A stretch of 64,000 nucleotides of DNA, from contig NZ_JAFBCR010000001.1 of assembly GCF_016907795.1 (NCBI RefSeq), positions 992,001 through 1,056,000 of the forward strand. The letters run 5' to 3'. Within the stretch, counting starts at the first letter, position 1, and every line of letters begins with the position of its first letter. The stretch comes from Kocuria palustris (GTDB lineage Bacteria; Actinomycetota; Actinomycetes; Actinomycetales; Micrococcaceae). The position numbers and the translations under genes are program-made. The notes beneath the pieces are model-generated. The model did no database searches, was not told the origin of the DNA, and worked only from the letters and a program-made list of their open reading frames with translations. Shown here one piece after another: positions 34,771-44,739 of this stretch.

Positions 34771-35303
34771 TTACCTGCCTTTCCGGCCTTGCGACGGATC
34801 TGCTCGCCCGCGTAGCGAACGCCCTTGCCCTTGTAGGGCTCCGGGGCGCGCAGGGCGCGGATCTTGGCGGCCACATAGCCGACCTGCTGCTTGTCGGTGC
34901 CCTTCACGAACACCTTGTTCGCGCCCTCGACGGCGAACTCGATGCCCTCGGGAGCCTCGAACTGGACCGGGTGCGAGTAGCCGAGGGCGAACTCGAGGTC
35001 CTTGCCCCTCGGCGTGACGCGGTAGCCCGTGCCGACGATCTCGAGGCCCTTCGAGTAGCCGTCGGTGACACCGACGATCATGTTGTTGATGAGAGTGCGG
35101 GTCAGCCCGTGCAGGGACCGCGACTCGCGCTCGTCATCGGGTCGCGACACCGTGATCACACCGTCCTCCAGGACGGCGGTGATCGGCGCTGCGATCTGGT
35201 GCTGGTGCTCCCCCTTAGGTCCCTTCACGGTGACCAGGGAGCCATCGATCTTCACCTCGACGCCGCTGGGCACAGAGATGGGGAGACGTCCGATACGTGA
35301 CAT
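34767..35303 (-). CDS. rplF: 50S ribosomal protein L6
   Basis: L6 sits near the sarcin-ricin loop and factor-binding site. The 178-residue product has [40 protein letters not shown] and the C-terminal [20 protein letters not shown]. It lies 30 bp after rpsH and overlaps rplR by four bases. Confidence 0.97.
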   Translation of the reverse strand: MSRIGRLPISVPSGVEVKIDGSLVTVKGPKGEHQHQIAAPITAVLEDGVITVSRPDDERESRSLHGLTRTLINNMIVGVTDGYSKGLEIVGTGYRVTPRGKDLEFALGYSHPVQFEAPEGIEFAVEGANKVFVKGTDKQQVGYVAAKIRALRAPEPYKGKGVRYAGEQIRRKAGKAGK

Positions 35304-35333
35304 GTTCTCTTCCTTCCTTCCTCTGCTAGCGGG

Positions 35334-35732
35334 TCACCAGACGTAGGCGACGACTTCGCCGCCCACGCCCTTCTTCGCGGCCTGACGATCGGTCAGCAGG
35401 CCGGAAGAGGTGGAGATGATCGCGATGCCCATGCCGCCCAGGACTCGGGGCAGGTTGGTGGACTTCGCGTAGACGCGAAGGCCAGGCTTGGAGATGCGGC
35501 GCACACCCGCGATGGAGCGCTCGCGCTGCGGGCCGAACTTGAGGTTCAGGACCAGGGTCTTGCCGACGCGAGCCGGCTCCTCGGTCCAGTCCTCGATGTA
35601 GCCCTCGGCCTTGAGGATCTCCGCCAGGCGGGCCTTCAGCTTCGAGTACGGCATGGCCACGGTGTCGTGGTAGGCCGAGTTGGCATTGCGCAGACGGGTC
35701 AGCATGTCTGCGACAGGATCTGTCATTGTCAT
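35334..35732 (-). CDS. rpsH: 30S ribosomal protein S8
   Basis: S8 nucleates the 30S platform and in E. coli represses spc mRNA by binding near the L5 start. The 132-residue product has [39 protein letters not shown] and [20 protein letters not shown]. The ATG at 35732 gives the exact family length. It lies 64 bp after rplE. The rpsN gene that many bacteria have between L5 and S8 is missing. Confidence 0.97.
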   Translation of the reverse strand: MTMTDPVADMLTRLRNANSAYHDTVAMPYSKLKARLAEILKAEGYIEDWTEEPARVGKTLVLNLKFGPQRERSIAGVRRISKPGLRVYAKSTNLPRVLGGMGIAIISTSSGLLTDRQAAKKGVGGEVVAYVW

Positions 35733-35796
35733 GGTGGGCTCTAGCCCTTCCTCGTCATGGTTTCCCGCCCGGGGGCGGGACCTGCGACGTAGTGGT

Positions 35797-36360
35797 TCAG
35801 TTGGTCTTGAAGGGGAAGCCGAGCGCCTTGAGCAGTGCGCGGCCCTCATCATCGGAGGTGGCGGTCGTGACCACGGTGATGTCCATGCCGCGGACGCGGT
35901 CGATCTTGTCCTGATCGATCTCGTGGAACATCGCCTGCTCGGTCAGGCCGAACGTGTAGTTGCCGTTGCCGTCGAACTGACGGTCCGACAGACCGCGGAA
36001 GTCGCGGATACGGGGCAGAGCCAGGGTCACGAGGCGATCCAGGAACTCCCACATGCGCTCGCCGCGCAGCGTGGTGTGGCAGCCGATCGGCATGCCCTCA
36101 CGCAGCTTGAACTGAGCGATGGACTTCCGGGCGCGGTTGATGACCGGCTTCTGGCCGGTGATCGCGGTGAGGTCGCGCACGGCGCCGTCGATGAGCTTGG
36201 AGTCCTTGGCGGCATCTCCGACGCCCATGTTGACGACGACCTTGGTGATGCGCGGCATCTGCATGACGTTCTTGTAGCCGAACTGCTCCTGCAGCGCCGG
36301 CGCGACGACCTCGTCGTACTTGGTCTTGAAGCGCGGGGCGGTGGTGGTCTCAGTCATCAC
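35797..36360 (-). CDS. rplE: 50S ribosomal protein L5
   Basis: L5 binds 5S rRNA and touches the P-site tRNA. The 187-residue product has [60 protein letters not shown] and [12 protein letters not shown]. Its start overlaps the rplX stop (ATGA). Confidence 0.97.
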   Translation of the reverse strand: MMTETTTAPRFKTKYDEVVAPALQEQFGYKNVMQMPRITKVVVNMGVGDAAKDSKLIDGAVRDLTAITGQKPVINRARKSIAQFKLREGMPIGCHTTLRGERMWEFLDRLVTLALPRIRDFRGLSDRQFDGNGNYTFGLTEQAMFHEIDQDKIDRVRGMDITVVTTATSDDEGRALLKALGFPFKTN

Positions 36361-36701
36361 AGATCCTTGCCGGTGGTCTTGGAGACGCGGACGCGCACGG
36401 TCTTCGTCCGGCCGTTGCGCTCCACCGTCTCGGTGCGGTAGCCGACCTTGGTCGGCTTGTTGGTCTCGGGATCGACCAGGGCGACGTTCGAGATGTGGAT
36501 CGGGGCCTCGACCTTCTCGATCCCGCCGGACTCACCCTGCATGGTCGGGCGCTTGTGACGGGTCATCACATTGACGCCCTCCACGACCACACGCTCGGTC
36601 TCGGTGATGACACGCAGGACCTTGCCCTGCTTGCCCTTGTTTTCCTTCTTGCCGGTGATGACCTGGACCAGGTCGCCGGTCTTGATCTTGAACTTGGGCA
36701 T
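36357..36701 (-). CDS. rplX: 50S ribosomal protein L24
   Basis: L24 initiates 50S assembly. The 114-residue KOW protein has [40 protein letters not shown] and [20 protein letters not shown]. It is coupled to rplN (one-base TGATG overlap) and rplE (four-base overlap). Confidence 0.97.
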   Translation of the reverse strand: MPKFKIKTGDLVQVITGKKENKGKQGKVLRVITETERVVVEGVNVMTRHKRPTMQGESGGIEKVEAPIHISNVALVDPETNKPTKVGYRTETVERNGRTKTVRVRVSKTTGKDL

Positions 36702-37072
36702 CAGAGCACCTCCGGTGCCAGGGAGACGATCTTCATGAACTTCTTGTCGCGCAGCTCGCGCCCGACCGGGCCGAAGATGCGCGTGCCGCGCGGATCGCCG
36801 CCCTCGGACTTGAGGATGACGGCCGCGTTCTCGTCGAAGCGGATGTACGAGCCGTCCGAGCGGCGACGCGACTTGCGCGTGCGCACGATGACGGCCTTGA
36901 CGACATCGCCGCGCTTGACGTTGCCGCCGGGGATGGCGTCCTTCACGGTGGCGACGATGGTGTCGCCGATGCCTGCGTAGCGTCGACCAGAGCCGCCGAG
37001 GACACGGATGGTGAGAATCTCCTTCGCACCCGTGTTGTCGGCGACCTTGAGTCGCGACTCCTGCTGAATCAC
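36701..37072 (-). CDS. rplN: 50S ribosomal protein L14
   Basis: L14 lies at the 30S interface and binds silencing factor RsfS. The 123-residue product has [59 protein letters not shown] and [20 protein letters not shown]. The GTG at 37072 gives family length. It is the first gene of the spc operon, after a gap of 468 bp from rpsQ. Confidence 0.97.
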   Translation of the reverse strand: MIQQESRLKVADNTGAKEILTIRVLGGSGRRYAGIGDTIVATVKDAIPGGNVKRGDVVKAVIVRTRKSRRRSDGSYIRFDENAAVILKSEGGDPRGTRIFGPVGRELRDKKFMKIVSLAPEVL

Positions 37073-37203
37073 TGTTGCTCTCCTGTCGTCACGCTGGTTC
37101 TCGCACCCTTCGAGAGCAGGGGCGGGCCTTGCGGAACAGTTCGTCGGATGGATCCCCCTCCACCGGCTCCGCGCGAGGCGCTCCCGGCAGGGGCTCCGCC
37201 GCA

Positions 37204-37286
37204 CCGTGCCAGAAGCATCTGGACTCGTGGTCTTGCCGGTGTGCCCGAAGGCGCGCCGAAGCCGCGAGCATTATGCGCTGGCACGG
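37204..37286 (-). promoter_or_regulatory. Possible structured element in spc leader
   Basis: Perfect 9-bp arms (37204-37212 and 37278-37286) plus an adjacent 4-bp pair (GCAT/ATGC) enclose about 65 bases with smaller hairpins. It lies inside the predicted rplN leader and might be an autoregulatory site. A 9-bp repeat alone can occur by chance at this GC content. Confidence 0.3.
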
Positions 37287-37329
37287 AAGGCAGAGGGTCG
37301 GGGCATAGAGATGCCCACACAAGGGCGAA

Positions 37330-37358
37330 ACTCTAGCACATGAGGCACCCGCCCGACA
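37330..37358 (-). promoter_or_regulatory. Promoter candidate of the spc operon
   Basis: TAGAGT (-10, 37330-37335) fits TANNNT. TGTCGG 17 bases upstream is a weak -35. It lies between the hairpin array and rplN. Confidence 0.45.
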
Positions 37359-37360
37359 GG

Positions 37361-37390
37361 CCGTGATCCGCGCCAGGACGCGGATCACGG
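37361..37390 (-). terminator. Hairpin 4 after rpsQ
   Basis: A perfect 12-bp stem with a six-base loop, the most distal of four hairpins after the S10 operon, directly before the spc promoter candidate. Confidence 0.75.
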
Positions 37391-37441
37391 CTTGAGCCGC
37401 ATCACGTCCTGGCGGGCAGGCCCGGCCGGCGGGGACGGCGA

Positions 37442-37477
37442 AGCGCCCCTCCCCCGCGCGAGCGGTGAAGGGGCGCT
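37442..37477 (-). terminator. Hairpin 3 after rpsQ
   Basis: A 9-bp stem (37442-37450 with 37469-37477) around an 18-base loop. Confidence 0.6.
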
Positions 37478-37484
37478 AGCCCTG

Positions 37485-37511
37485 CGGTGCCCCGCATGCG
37501 GCGGGGCACCG
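37485..37511 (-). terminator. Hairpin 2 after rpsQ
   Basis: A perfect 11-bp stem (37485-37495 with 37501-37511) with a five-base loop. Confidence 0.75.
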
Positions 37512-37538
37512 TGAGGCTCCCGCAGCGCGGGAGCCTCA
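37512..37538 (-). terminator. Hairpin 1 after rpsQ
   Basis: A perfect 12-bp stem with a three-base loop, starting two bases after the rpsQ stop. Confidence 0.8.
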
Positions 37539-37540
37539 GA

Positions 37541-37828
37541 TCACTTGGCCTTCTCGACGATCTCCACGATGCGCCAGTTCTTCTGAGCCGACAGCGGGCG
37601 GGTCTCGGCGATGCGGACGAGATCGCCCACGCCGCACTCGTTGGCCTCGTCGTGGGCCTTGACCTTCTGCGTGCGGCGGATCACCTTGCCGTAGAGGGCA
37701 TGGGTGACGTTGTCCTGCAGCTGCACGACGACGGTCTTGTCCATCTTGTCCGAGACGACGTAGCCGCGGCGGGTCTTGCGATCCCCGCGCTGGTCGGTCT
37801 CAGCGGTCTTCTGAGGCTGCTCGGTCAC
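37541..37828 (-). CDS. rpsQ: 30S ribosomal protein S17
   Basis: S17 is a primary 16S-binding OB-fold protein. The 95-residue product has [39 protein letters not shown] and [20 protein letters not shown]. The GTG at 37828 overlaps the rpmC stop. It is the last gene of the S10 operon here and is followed at once by four hairpins. Confidence 0.96.
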   Translation of the reverse strand: MTEQPQKTAETDQRGDRKTRRGYVVSDKMDKTVVVQLQDNVTHALYGKVIRRTQKVKAHDEANECGVGDLVRIAETRPLSAQKNWRIVEIVEKAK

Positions 37829-38076
37829 TTGGCACCATCCTTCGAGGTCTCGGCTGCGCCGCGGATGCCCAGCTCGCGCTCACGCAGCACCGTGTAGATG
37901 CGCGCGATGTCGCGCTTGACGGCCTTCAGACGGCCATTGCTCTCGAGCTGACCCGTGGCCGACTGGAAGCGCAGGTTGAACAGCTCCTCCTTGGCCTTCT
38001 TCAGCTCGGACTGGAGAGCGGCGTCGTCGAGCTCGACGAGCTTCTCCATGTTCAGATCCTTGGATCCAACGGCCAT
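37825..38076 (-). CDS. rpmC: 50S ribosomal protein L29
   Basis: L29 sits at the exit tunnel beside L23 and helps dock SRP and trigger factor. The 83-residue product has [40 protein letters not shown] and [15 protein letters not shown]. It lies three bases after rplP and overlaps rpsQ (GTGA). Confidence 0.96.
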   Translation of the reverse strand: MAVGSKDLNMEKLVELDDAALQSELKKAKEELFNLRFQSATGQLESNGRLKAVKRDIARIYTVLRERELGIRGAAETSKDGAK

Positions 38077-38079
38077 TGA

Positions 38080-38496
38080 TCATTCACCGCCTTCGCGACG
38101 CACGATGCGCGCCTTCATCGGGAGCTTGTGGATGGCCAGGCGAAGGGCCTCGCGGGCCACCTCGTCGGACACGCCGCCCAGCTCGAACATCACGCGACCC
38201 GGCTTGACGTTGGCGACCCACCACTCGGGCGAGCCCTTGCCGGAGCCCATGCGGGTCTCAGCGGGGCGCTTGGTCAGCGGACGGTCCGGGAAGATGTTGA
38301 TCCAGACCTTGCCACCGCGCTTGATGTGGCGGGTCATGGCGATACGAGCCGCCTCGATCTGCCGGTTGGTGACGTAGGCCGGGGTCAGTGCCTGGACGCC
38401 CCAGTCTCCGAAGGAGACCGTGGTGCCGCCGGTCGCAGTGCCACCGCGCTTGGGGTGGTGCTGCTTGCGGTGCTTCACACGACGGGGGATGAGCAT
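38080..38496 (-). CDS. rplP: 50S ribosomal protein L16
   Basis: L16 helps place A-site tRNA. The 138-residue product has [59 protein letters not shown] and [20 protein letters not shown]. Its ATG shares one base with the rpsC stop. Confidence 0.97.
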   Translation of the reverse strand: MLIPRRVKHRKQHHPKRGGTATGGTTVSFGDWGVQALTPAYVTNRQIEAARIAMTRHIKRGGKVWINIFPDRPLTKRPAETRMGSGKGSPEWWVANVKPGRVMFELGGVSDEVAREALRLAIHKLPMKARIVRREGGE

Positions 38497-39314
38497 CAGT
38501 TACCACCCTCTGCATTCGCTGCGGGGGCGTCGCCGGAGCGCTCTCCACGACGTCCACCGCGATCATTGCGGTCAGTGCGCTCGGGACGGCGACGGCGATC
38601 GCCGGCGCCTCCGCCGCGACGGTCTCCGCCGCGGCCGCGGGACTGGGCTGCCGCCTCCTGAGCTGCGAGCTCCTTGGAGGTCAGGTCGCCCTTGTAGATC
38701 CAGACCTTCACGCCGATGCGGCCGAAGGTGGTCTTGGCCTCGAAGAAGCCGTAGTCGATGTTCGCGCGGAGCGTGTGCAGGGGCACGCGGCCCTCGCGGT
38801 AGAACTCCGAGCGGGACATCTCGGCGCCGCCCAGACGGCCGGCGCACTGGATGCGGATGCCCTTCGCGCCGGCGCGCTGCGCCGACTGGATGGACTTCTT
38901 CATGGCGCGGCGGAAGGCCACGCGCGAGGCGAGCTGCTCGGCGACGCCCTGGGCGACCAGCTGCGCATCGATCTCGGGGTTCTTGACCTCGAGGATGTTC
39001 AGCTGGATCTGCTTGCCCGTGAGCTTCTCGAGCTCGCCGCGGATGCGATCGGCCTCGGCGCCGCGGCGGCCGATGACGATGCCCGGACGCGCCGTGTGGA
39101 TGTCCACGCGGACGCGGTCACGGGTGCGCTCGATATCGACCTTCGAGATGCCGGCGCGCTCCATGCCGGTGTCCATGAGCTTGCGGATCATGATGTCCTC
39201 GCGGACATAGTCCTTGTACTGCTGGCCCGCCTTGTTGGAATCGGTGAACCAGTGCGAGACGTGGTCCGTGGTGATTCCCAGACGGAAGCCGTTGGGATTG
39301 ATCTTCTGTCCCAC
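38496..39314 (-). CDS. rpsC: 30S ribosomal protein S3 with RG-rich C-terminus
   Basis: S3 forms the mRNA entry channel with S4 and S5. The 272-residue product has [19 protein letters not shown], the KH domain motif [35 protein letters not shown] and [19 protein letters not shown]. After about residue 220 comes a tail of Arg, Gly and Asp ([19 protein letters not shown], then [13 protein letters not shown]). E. coli S3 is 233 residues. The tail resembles the N-terminal leader of S5 in this genome. Confidence 0.97.
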   Translation of the reverse strand: MGQKINPNGFRLGITTDHVSHWFTDSNKAGQQYKDYVREDIMIRKLMDTGMERAGISKVDIERTRDRVRVDIHTARPGIVIGRRGAEADRIRGELEKLTGKQIQLNILEVKNPEIDAQLVAQGVAEQLASRVAFRRAMKKSIQSAQRAGAKGIRIQCAGRLGGAEMSRSEFYREGRVPLHTLRANIDYGFFEAKTTFGRIGVKVWIYKGDLTSKELAAQEAAAQSRGRGGDRRGGGAGDRRRRPERTDRNDRGGRRGERSGDAPAANAEGGN

Positions 39315-39680
39315 TTAGCGGACCTCCTCGTTCTCCGGGGTCGCCACGACCAGGGTGATGTGGCTCGTGCGCTTGTTGATGCGGAACGCGCGGCCCTGGG
39401 CTCGCGGACGGAACCGCTTCATCGTCGGACCCTCGTCCACGAAGGCCTCGCTCACGACGAGCTCCTCCTCGCGGAACGGCAGTCCCTTCTGATCGGCGGT
39501 CTGTCGCGCATTGGCGACCGCCGAGGACAGGACCTTGAACACCGGCTCGGAAGCGCCCTGCTGGGCGAACTTCAGAATCGCCAGAGCCTCGTGCGCCTGC
39601 TGGCCACGGATCAGGTTGACGACGCGCCGGGCCTTCATCGGCGTCACGCGAACGTAGCGCGCGGATGCCTTGGCTTCCAT
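39315..39680 (-). CDS. rplV: 50S ribosomal protein L22
   Basis: L22 reaches into the exit tunnel and forms part of its constriction. The 121-residue product has [34 protein letters not shown] and the tunnel loop [20 protein letters not shown]. It ends one base before the rpsC start. Confidence 0.97.
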   Translation of the reverse strand: MEAKASARYVRVTPMKARRVVNLIRGQQAHEALAILKFAQQGASEPVFKVLSSAVANARQTADQKGLPFREEELVVSEAFVDEGPTMKRFRPRAQGRAFRINKRTSHITLVVATPENEEVR

Positions 39681-39732
39681 TGCTTTCCTCTTCTCGTCTT
39701 ATCGGGAAGTCAAACGCTGCGACCTGAGAAGG

Positions 39733-40014
39733 TCAGCGGCGCTTGCCCTTCCTGTCGTCCTTCACGTGGCCGCGGTAGGTGCGCGTGGGCGCGAACTCGC
39801 CGAGCTTGTGACCGACCATGGACTCGGTGACGAACACCGGGATGTGCTTGCGTCCGTCGTGCACCGCGATGGTGTGGCCGAGCATGTCCGGCACGATCAT
39901 CGAGCGACGGGACCACGTCTTGATGACGTTCTTGGTGCCCTTCTCGTTCTCCTTGGCCACCTTGAGATACAGGTGCTGGTCGACGAAGGGGCCCTTCTTC
40001 AGGCTGCGTGGCAT
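39733..40014 (-). CDS. rpsS: 30S ribosomal protein S19
   Basis: S19 lies in the 30S head with S13. The 93-residue product has [40 protein letters not shown] and [20 protein letters not shown]. It lies 12 bp after rplB. Confidence 0.97.
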   Translation of the reverse strand: MPRSLKKGPFVDQHLYLKVAKENEKGTKNVIKTWSRRSMIVPDMLGHTIAVHDGRKHIPVFVTESMVGHKLGEFAPTRTYRGHVKDDRKGKRR

Positions 40015-40026
40015 GGTTCAGGCTCC

Positions 40027-40866
<840 letters not shown>

Positions 40867-40899
40867 GTTCTAGTTCCTCGTTGACTCTGTTCCCGGGCC

Positions 40900-41202
40900 T
40901 CAGCCCTGGGAACCGCCGAAGATGTCGATGGTGCCCTCGGACAGCGTCACCACAGCACGCTTGGTGCTGTTGCGCTGCCCCCAGCCGAAGCGCGTGCGCT
41001 TCCGCTTGCCGGCACGGTTGATCGTGTTCACGGAGGCCACCTTGACGTCGAAGATGGACTCGACGGCCTGGCGGATCTCGATCTTGTTCGCATCCGGGGT
41101 CACCTGGAAGATGTACTGGCCCTGATCCATCAGGGAGTACGACTTCTCGGAGAGCACCGGAGCGACGATGACGTCGCGGGGGTCCTTGTAGGTCACGCTC
41201 AC
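40900..41202 (-). CDS. rplW: 50S ribosomal protein L23
   Basis: L23 is the exit-tunnel docking site for trigger factor and SRP. The 100-residue product has [40 protein letters not shown] and [20 protein letters not shown]. The GTG at 41202 overlaps the rplD stop (GTGA). Confidence 0.96.
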   Translation of the reverse strand: MSVTYKDPRDVIVAPVLSEKSYSLMDQGQYIFQVTPDANKIEIRQAVESIFDVKVASVNTINRAGKRKRTRFGWGQRNSTKRAVVTLSEGTIDIFGGSQG

Positions 41203-41825
41203 TTGGCGTCCTCCTGCTTCTTGCCGGCCGTGGCGGCCTCGACGAATGCGTCGTACGCATCCTTGGTGAAGACCACGTCGTCGCTGACCAGCACGTCGTA
41301 GGTGTTCAGCTGATCCGCGTAGATGCTGTGCACGTTCTGCAGGTTGCGCACCGACAGAGCGGCGACGTCATCCTGGCGCGAGAGCACCACGAGCGCGTGC
41401 CTGCGCGAGGTCAGACCCGCCAGCGCGGCCTTGGCGGCTGCGGTGGACGGGGTCGTGCCCTCGACGAGGGTCGACACCACGTGGATGCGGCCGTGACGGG
41501 CACGGTCCGACAGGGCACCGCGCAGGGCGGCGGCCTTCATCTTCTTGGGCGTGCGCTGCGAGTAGTCGCGCGGCACCGGGCCGTGCACGATGCCGCCGCC
41601 GGTCATCTGGGGCTCGCGGATGGAGCCCTGACGGGCGCGGCCCGTGCCCTTCTGCTTGAAGGGCTTGCGGCCGGCGCCGGAAACCTCGGCGCGGGTCTTG
41701 GTCTTGTGGGTGCCCTGACGGGCGGCCGCGAGCTGCGCCACGACGACCTGGTGCATCAGCGGCACCGAGGACTTGGCGTCGAAGATCTCAGCGGGGAGGT
41801 CCACGTTGATGGTCTCAGTTGCCAT
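41199..41825 (-). CDS. rplD: 50S ribosomal protein L4
   Basis: L4 reaches the tunnel with an extended loop and represses the S10 operon in E. coli. The 208-residue product has [20 protein letters not shown], the loop [20 protein letters not shown] and [20 protein letters not shown]. It is coupled to rplW by a four-base overlap and lies 5 bp after rplC. Confidence 0.97.
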   Translation of the reverse strand: MATETINVDLPAEIFDAKSSVPLMHQVVVAQLAAARQGTHKTKTRAEVSGAGRKPFKQKGTGRARQGSIREPQMTGGGIVHGPVPRDYSQRTPKKMKAAALRGALSDRARHGRIHVVSTLVEGTTPSTAAAKAALAGLTSRRHALVVLSRQDDVAALSVRNLQNVHSIYADQLNTYDVLVSDDVVFTKDAYDAFVEAATAGKKQEDAK

Positions 41826-41830
41826 GAGTA

Positions 41831-42487
41831 TCAGGCTCCCTTCACGGAGGTGCGGACGAGGACGACCGAACCCTTGGCGCCCGGCAGGGCGCCCTTGATG
41901 AGCAGCAGGGAGTTCTCGGCATCCACACCGTGCACCTTGAGGTTCGTGGTGGTGTGGCGCTCGTTGCCCATGCGGCCGGCCATGCGCATGCCCTTGAAGA
42001 CGCGCGCTGCGTAGGACGCATTGCCGATCGAGCCCGGCTTGCGGTGGTTCTTGTGGGCACCGTGGGAGGCGGAGACGCCGGCGAAGCCGTGGCGCTTCAT
42101 GACACCTGCGGTGCCCTTGCCCTTGGTGGTGCCGACGACGTCGACGCGCGCGCCGGCCTCGAAGATCTCCACGGAGAGCTCCTGGCCCAGGGAGTACTCG
42201 GCGGCATCGGACGTGCGCAGCTCGACCAGGTGGCGGCGCGGGGTCACGCCGGCCTTCTCGAAGTGACCGGCCAGGGGCTTGGTCACCTTGCGCGGGTCGA
42301 TCTGGCCGTAGCCGATCTGGACGGCGGAGTAGCCGTCGTTCTCCGGGGTCCGCAGCTGGGTCACAACGTTGGTGTCAGCCCGGACCACGGTGACGGGAAC
42401 CAGGTTCCCGTTCTCGTCCCAGACCTGGGTCATGCCGAGCTTGGTGCCCAGGATGCCCTTCATCTGGCGTTCGTAAGTCGTAGTCAT
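41831..42487 (-). CDS. rplC: 50S ribosomal protein L3
   Basis: L3 is an assembly initiator near the peptidyl transferase centre. The 218-residue product has [40 protein letters not shown] and [20 protein letters not shown]. The ATG at 42487 adds eight residues before MKGILGTK. The inner ATG at 42463 is an alternative. It lies 17 bp after rpsJ. Confidence 0.96.
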   Translation of the reverse strand: MTTTYERQMKGILGTKLGMTQVWDENGNLVPVTVVRADTNVVTQLRTPENDGYSAVQIGYGQIDPRKVTKPLAGHFEKAGVTPRRHLVELRTSDAAEYSLGQELSVEIFEAGARVDVVGTTKGKGTAGVMKRHGFAGVSASHGAHKNHRKPGSIGNASYAARVFKGMRMAGRMGNERHTTTNLKVHGVDAENSLLLIKGALPGAKGSVVLVRTSVKGA

Positions 42488-42504
42488 TGCGTCTGCGGTC
42501 CTTA

Positions 42505-42813
42505 TCAGAGCTTGATTTCGATGTTCACATCGGCCGGCAGGTCGAGTCGCATGAGCGAGTCGACCGCCTTCGGCGTGGGATCGACGATGTCGATCAGGCG
42601 CTTGTGCGTGCGCATCTCGAAGTGCTCACGGCTGTCCTTGTACTTGTGCGGCGACCGGATCACGGTGTACACGTTCTTCTCGGTCGGCAGCGGCACCGGA
42701 CCGACGACGGTTGCGCCGGCACGGGTCACCGTCTCGACGATCTTGCGGGCCGAGACGTCGATGACCTCGTGGTCATAGGACTTCAGCCGGATGCGGATTT
42801 TCTGTCCCGCCAT
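42505..42813 (-). CDS. rpsJ: 30S ribosomal protein S10
   Basis: S10 lies in the 30S head and doubles as NusE in antitermination. The 102-residue product has [60 protein letters not shown] and [11 protein letters not shown]. It is the first gene of the S10 operon. The leader before it is about 300 nt. Confidence 0.97.
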   Translation of the reverse strand: MAGQKIRIRLKSYDHEVIDVSARKIVETVTRAGATVVGPVPLPTEKNVYTVIRSPHKYKDSREHFEMRTHKRLIDIVDPTPKAVDSLMRLDLPADVNIEIKL

Positions 42814-42852
42814 GGCGTCGTGACTCTCTTTCTTCAAGTACTTCCCTGTGAC

Positions 42853-42993
42853 GGAGCCGAGGCTCCTTATGCGTGGCGCTGCCTTCAGCGCCGCTCCGCA
42901 CGGGCTGAATCCGACGTCGTCGGGTTCCTCAGCCTGCCGGAGCACCGTCCCCCGGGGTCGGGCGTGTCGTCTATTCGCTCTGCGCAGACGACA
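42853..42993 (-). promoter_or_regulatory. Hairpin series in S10 leader
   Basis: Four stem-loops lie in a row: 42853-42866 (6 bp), 42875-42892 (7 bp perfect), 42907-42927 (9 bp with one mismatch) and 42965-42993 (8 bp perfect). They occupy the leader before rpsJ, where E. coli carries its L4-responsive structure. The individual stems are short. Confidence 0.4.
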
Positions 42994-43119
42994 GCATCGA
43001 TCCCGGATCGCGGGAGGGTCGTTCAGAGGGGTTCGCTGCGGCACACGCCTCGCCAGGAGGCCGGACCCTGCATCGTTCGGTGCGCTGCGAGCAGCGCCGA
43101 TGCGCGAACAACGCCGTCC

Positions 43120-43149
43120 ATCTTGCCACGATCCTCGGATGCCCCGCAA
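43120..43149 (-). promoter_or_regulatory. Weak promoter candidate for the S10 operon
   Basis: TTGCGG and CAAGAT on the minus strand with an 18-base spacer, downstream of the tuf terminator. The -10 lacks the leading T, so support is limited. Confidence 0.3.
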
Positions 43150-43241
43150 CCCCGGGTGCGTCGATGTGGCTCAGCTCTCCCGCCGCGCGCAGCTCGAGCG
43201 ACGGCCTGAGGCAGCGGAGCCCCACTGTCGGGTGGGCACGG

Positions 43242-43281
43242 CGAAGGGCCCCGCACCGACGGATCGGTGCGGGGCCCTTCG
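43242..43281 (-). terminator. Terminator after tuf
   Basis: A perfect 18-bp stem with a four-base loop, 56 bases beyond the tuf stop. It has no U-run, as is common in actinobacteria. Confidence 0.9.
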
Positions 43282-43337
43282 AGGCTTCCGGGACTCAGAC
43301 TCGTGCGAGCCCGCGTCCGGGATCAGTCAGCCGATGA

Positions 43338-44528
<1,191 letters not shown>

Positions 44529-44608
44529 GGTGGTTCCTCCTAGAGAATGATGCGAACTTGCTCGCCCTTGACGCGTGCAGAGGCGCTCAGCGGGCGGAAT
44601 CCTCTGCA

Positions 44609-44637
44609 AGTGTAGTCGGGCTGGTTGGGGGTGAGAA
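44609..44637 (-). promoter_or_regulatory. Promoter of tuf
   Basis: TTCTCA (-35) and TACACT (-10) on the minus strand with a 17-base spacer, between the fusA terminator and tuf. Confidence 0.55.
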
Positions 44638-44703
44638 ATCGGTCGGTGCGGCGGGCCCGCCCGGCTCGGGGCCGGCTGCGGGCCCGCGATCGAGGCCGTG
44701 GGG

Positions 44704-44738
44704 CCGTCGGCGGCTCCTCACAAGGAAGCCGCCGACGG
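44704..44738 (-). terminator. Terminator after fusA
   Basis: A perfect 12-bp stem (44704-44715 with 44727-44738) begins one base after the fusA stop. Confidence 0.85.
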
Positions 44739-44739
44739 A

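Larger units (their letters stand above)
37073..37540 (-). other. S10/spc boundary: promoter, leader and four hairpins
   Basis: This 468-bp stretch has no credible gene. Near rpsQ it holds four tandem hairpins (37361-37538). A promoter candidate for rplN follows at 37330-37358, and the rest is a leader of about 250 nt with an 83-nt inverted-repeat element (37204-37286). It divides the S10 and spc transcripts, which are continuous in many other bacteria. Confidence 0.7.
42814..43337 (-). other. tuf/rpsJ gap: tuf terminator, S10 promoter and leader
   Basis: This 524-bp stretch holds no credible gene. After the tuf stop comes a strong hairpin (43242-43281), then a weak promoter candidate (43120-43149), then a leader of about 300 nt with four short hairpins between 42853 and 42993. 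Confidence 0.7.

Noticed and set aside
42814-43241. Small genes or a tRNA in the tuf-rpsJ gap
   Set aside because: No frame has recognisable homology or a ribosome site, and no cloverleaf could be drawn. The gap holds regulatory hairpins only.
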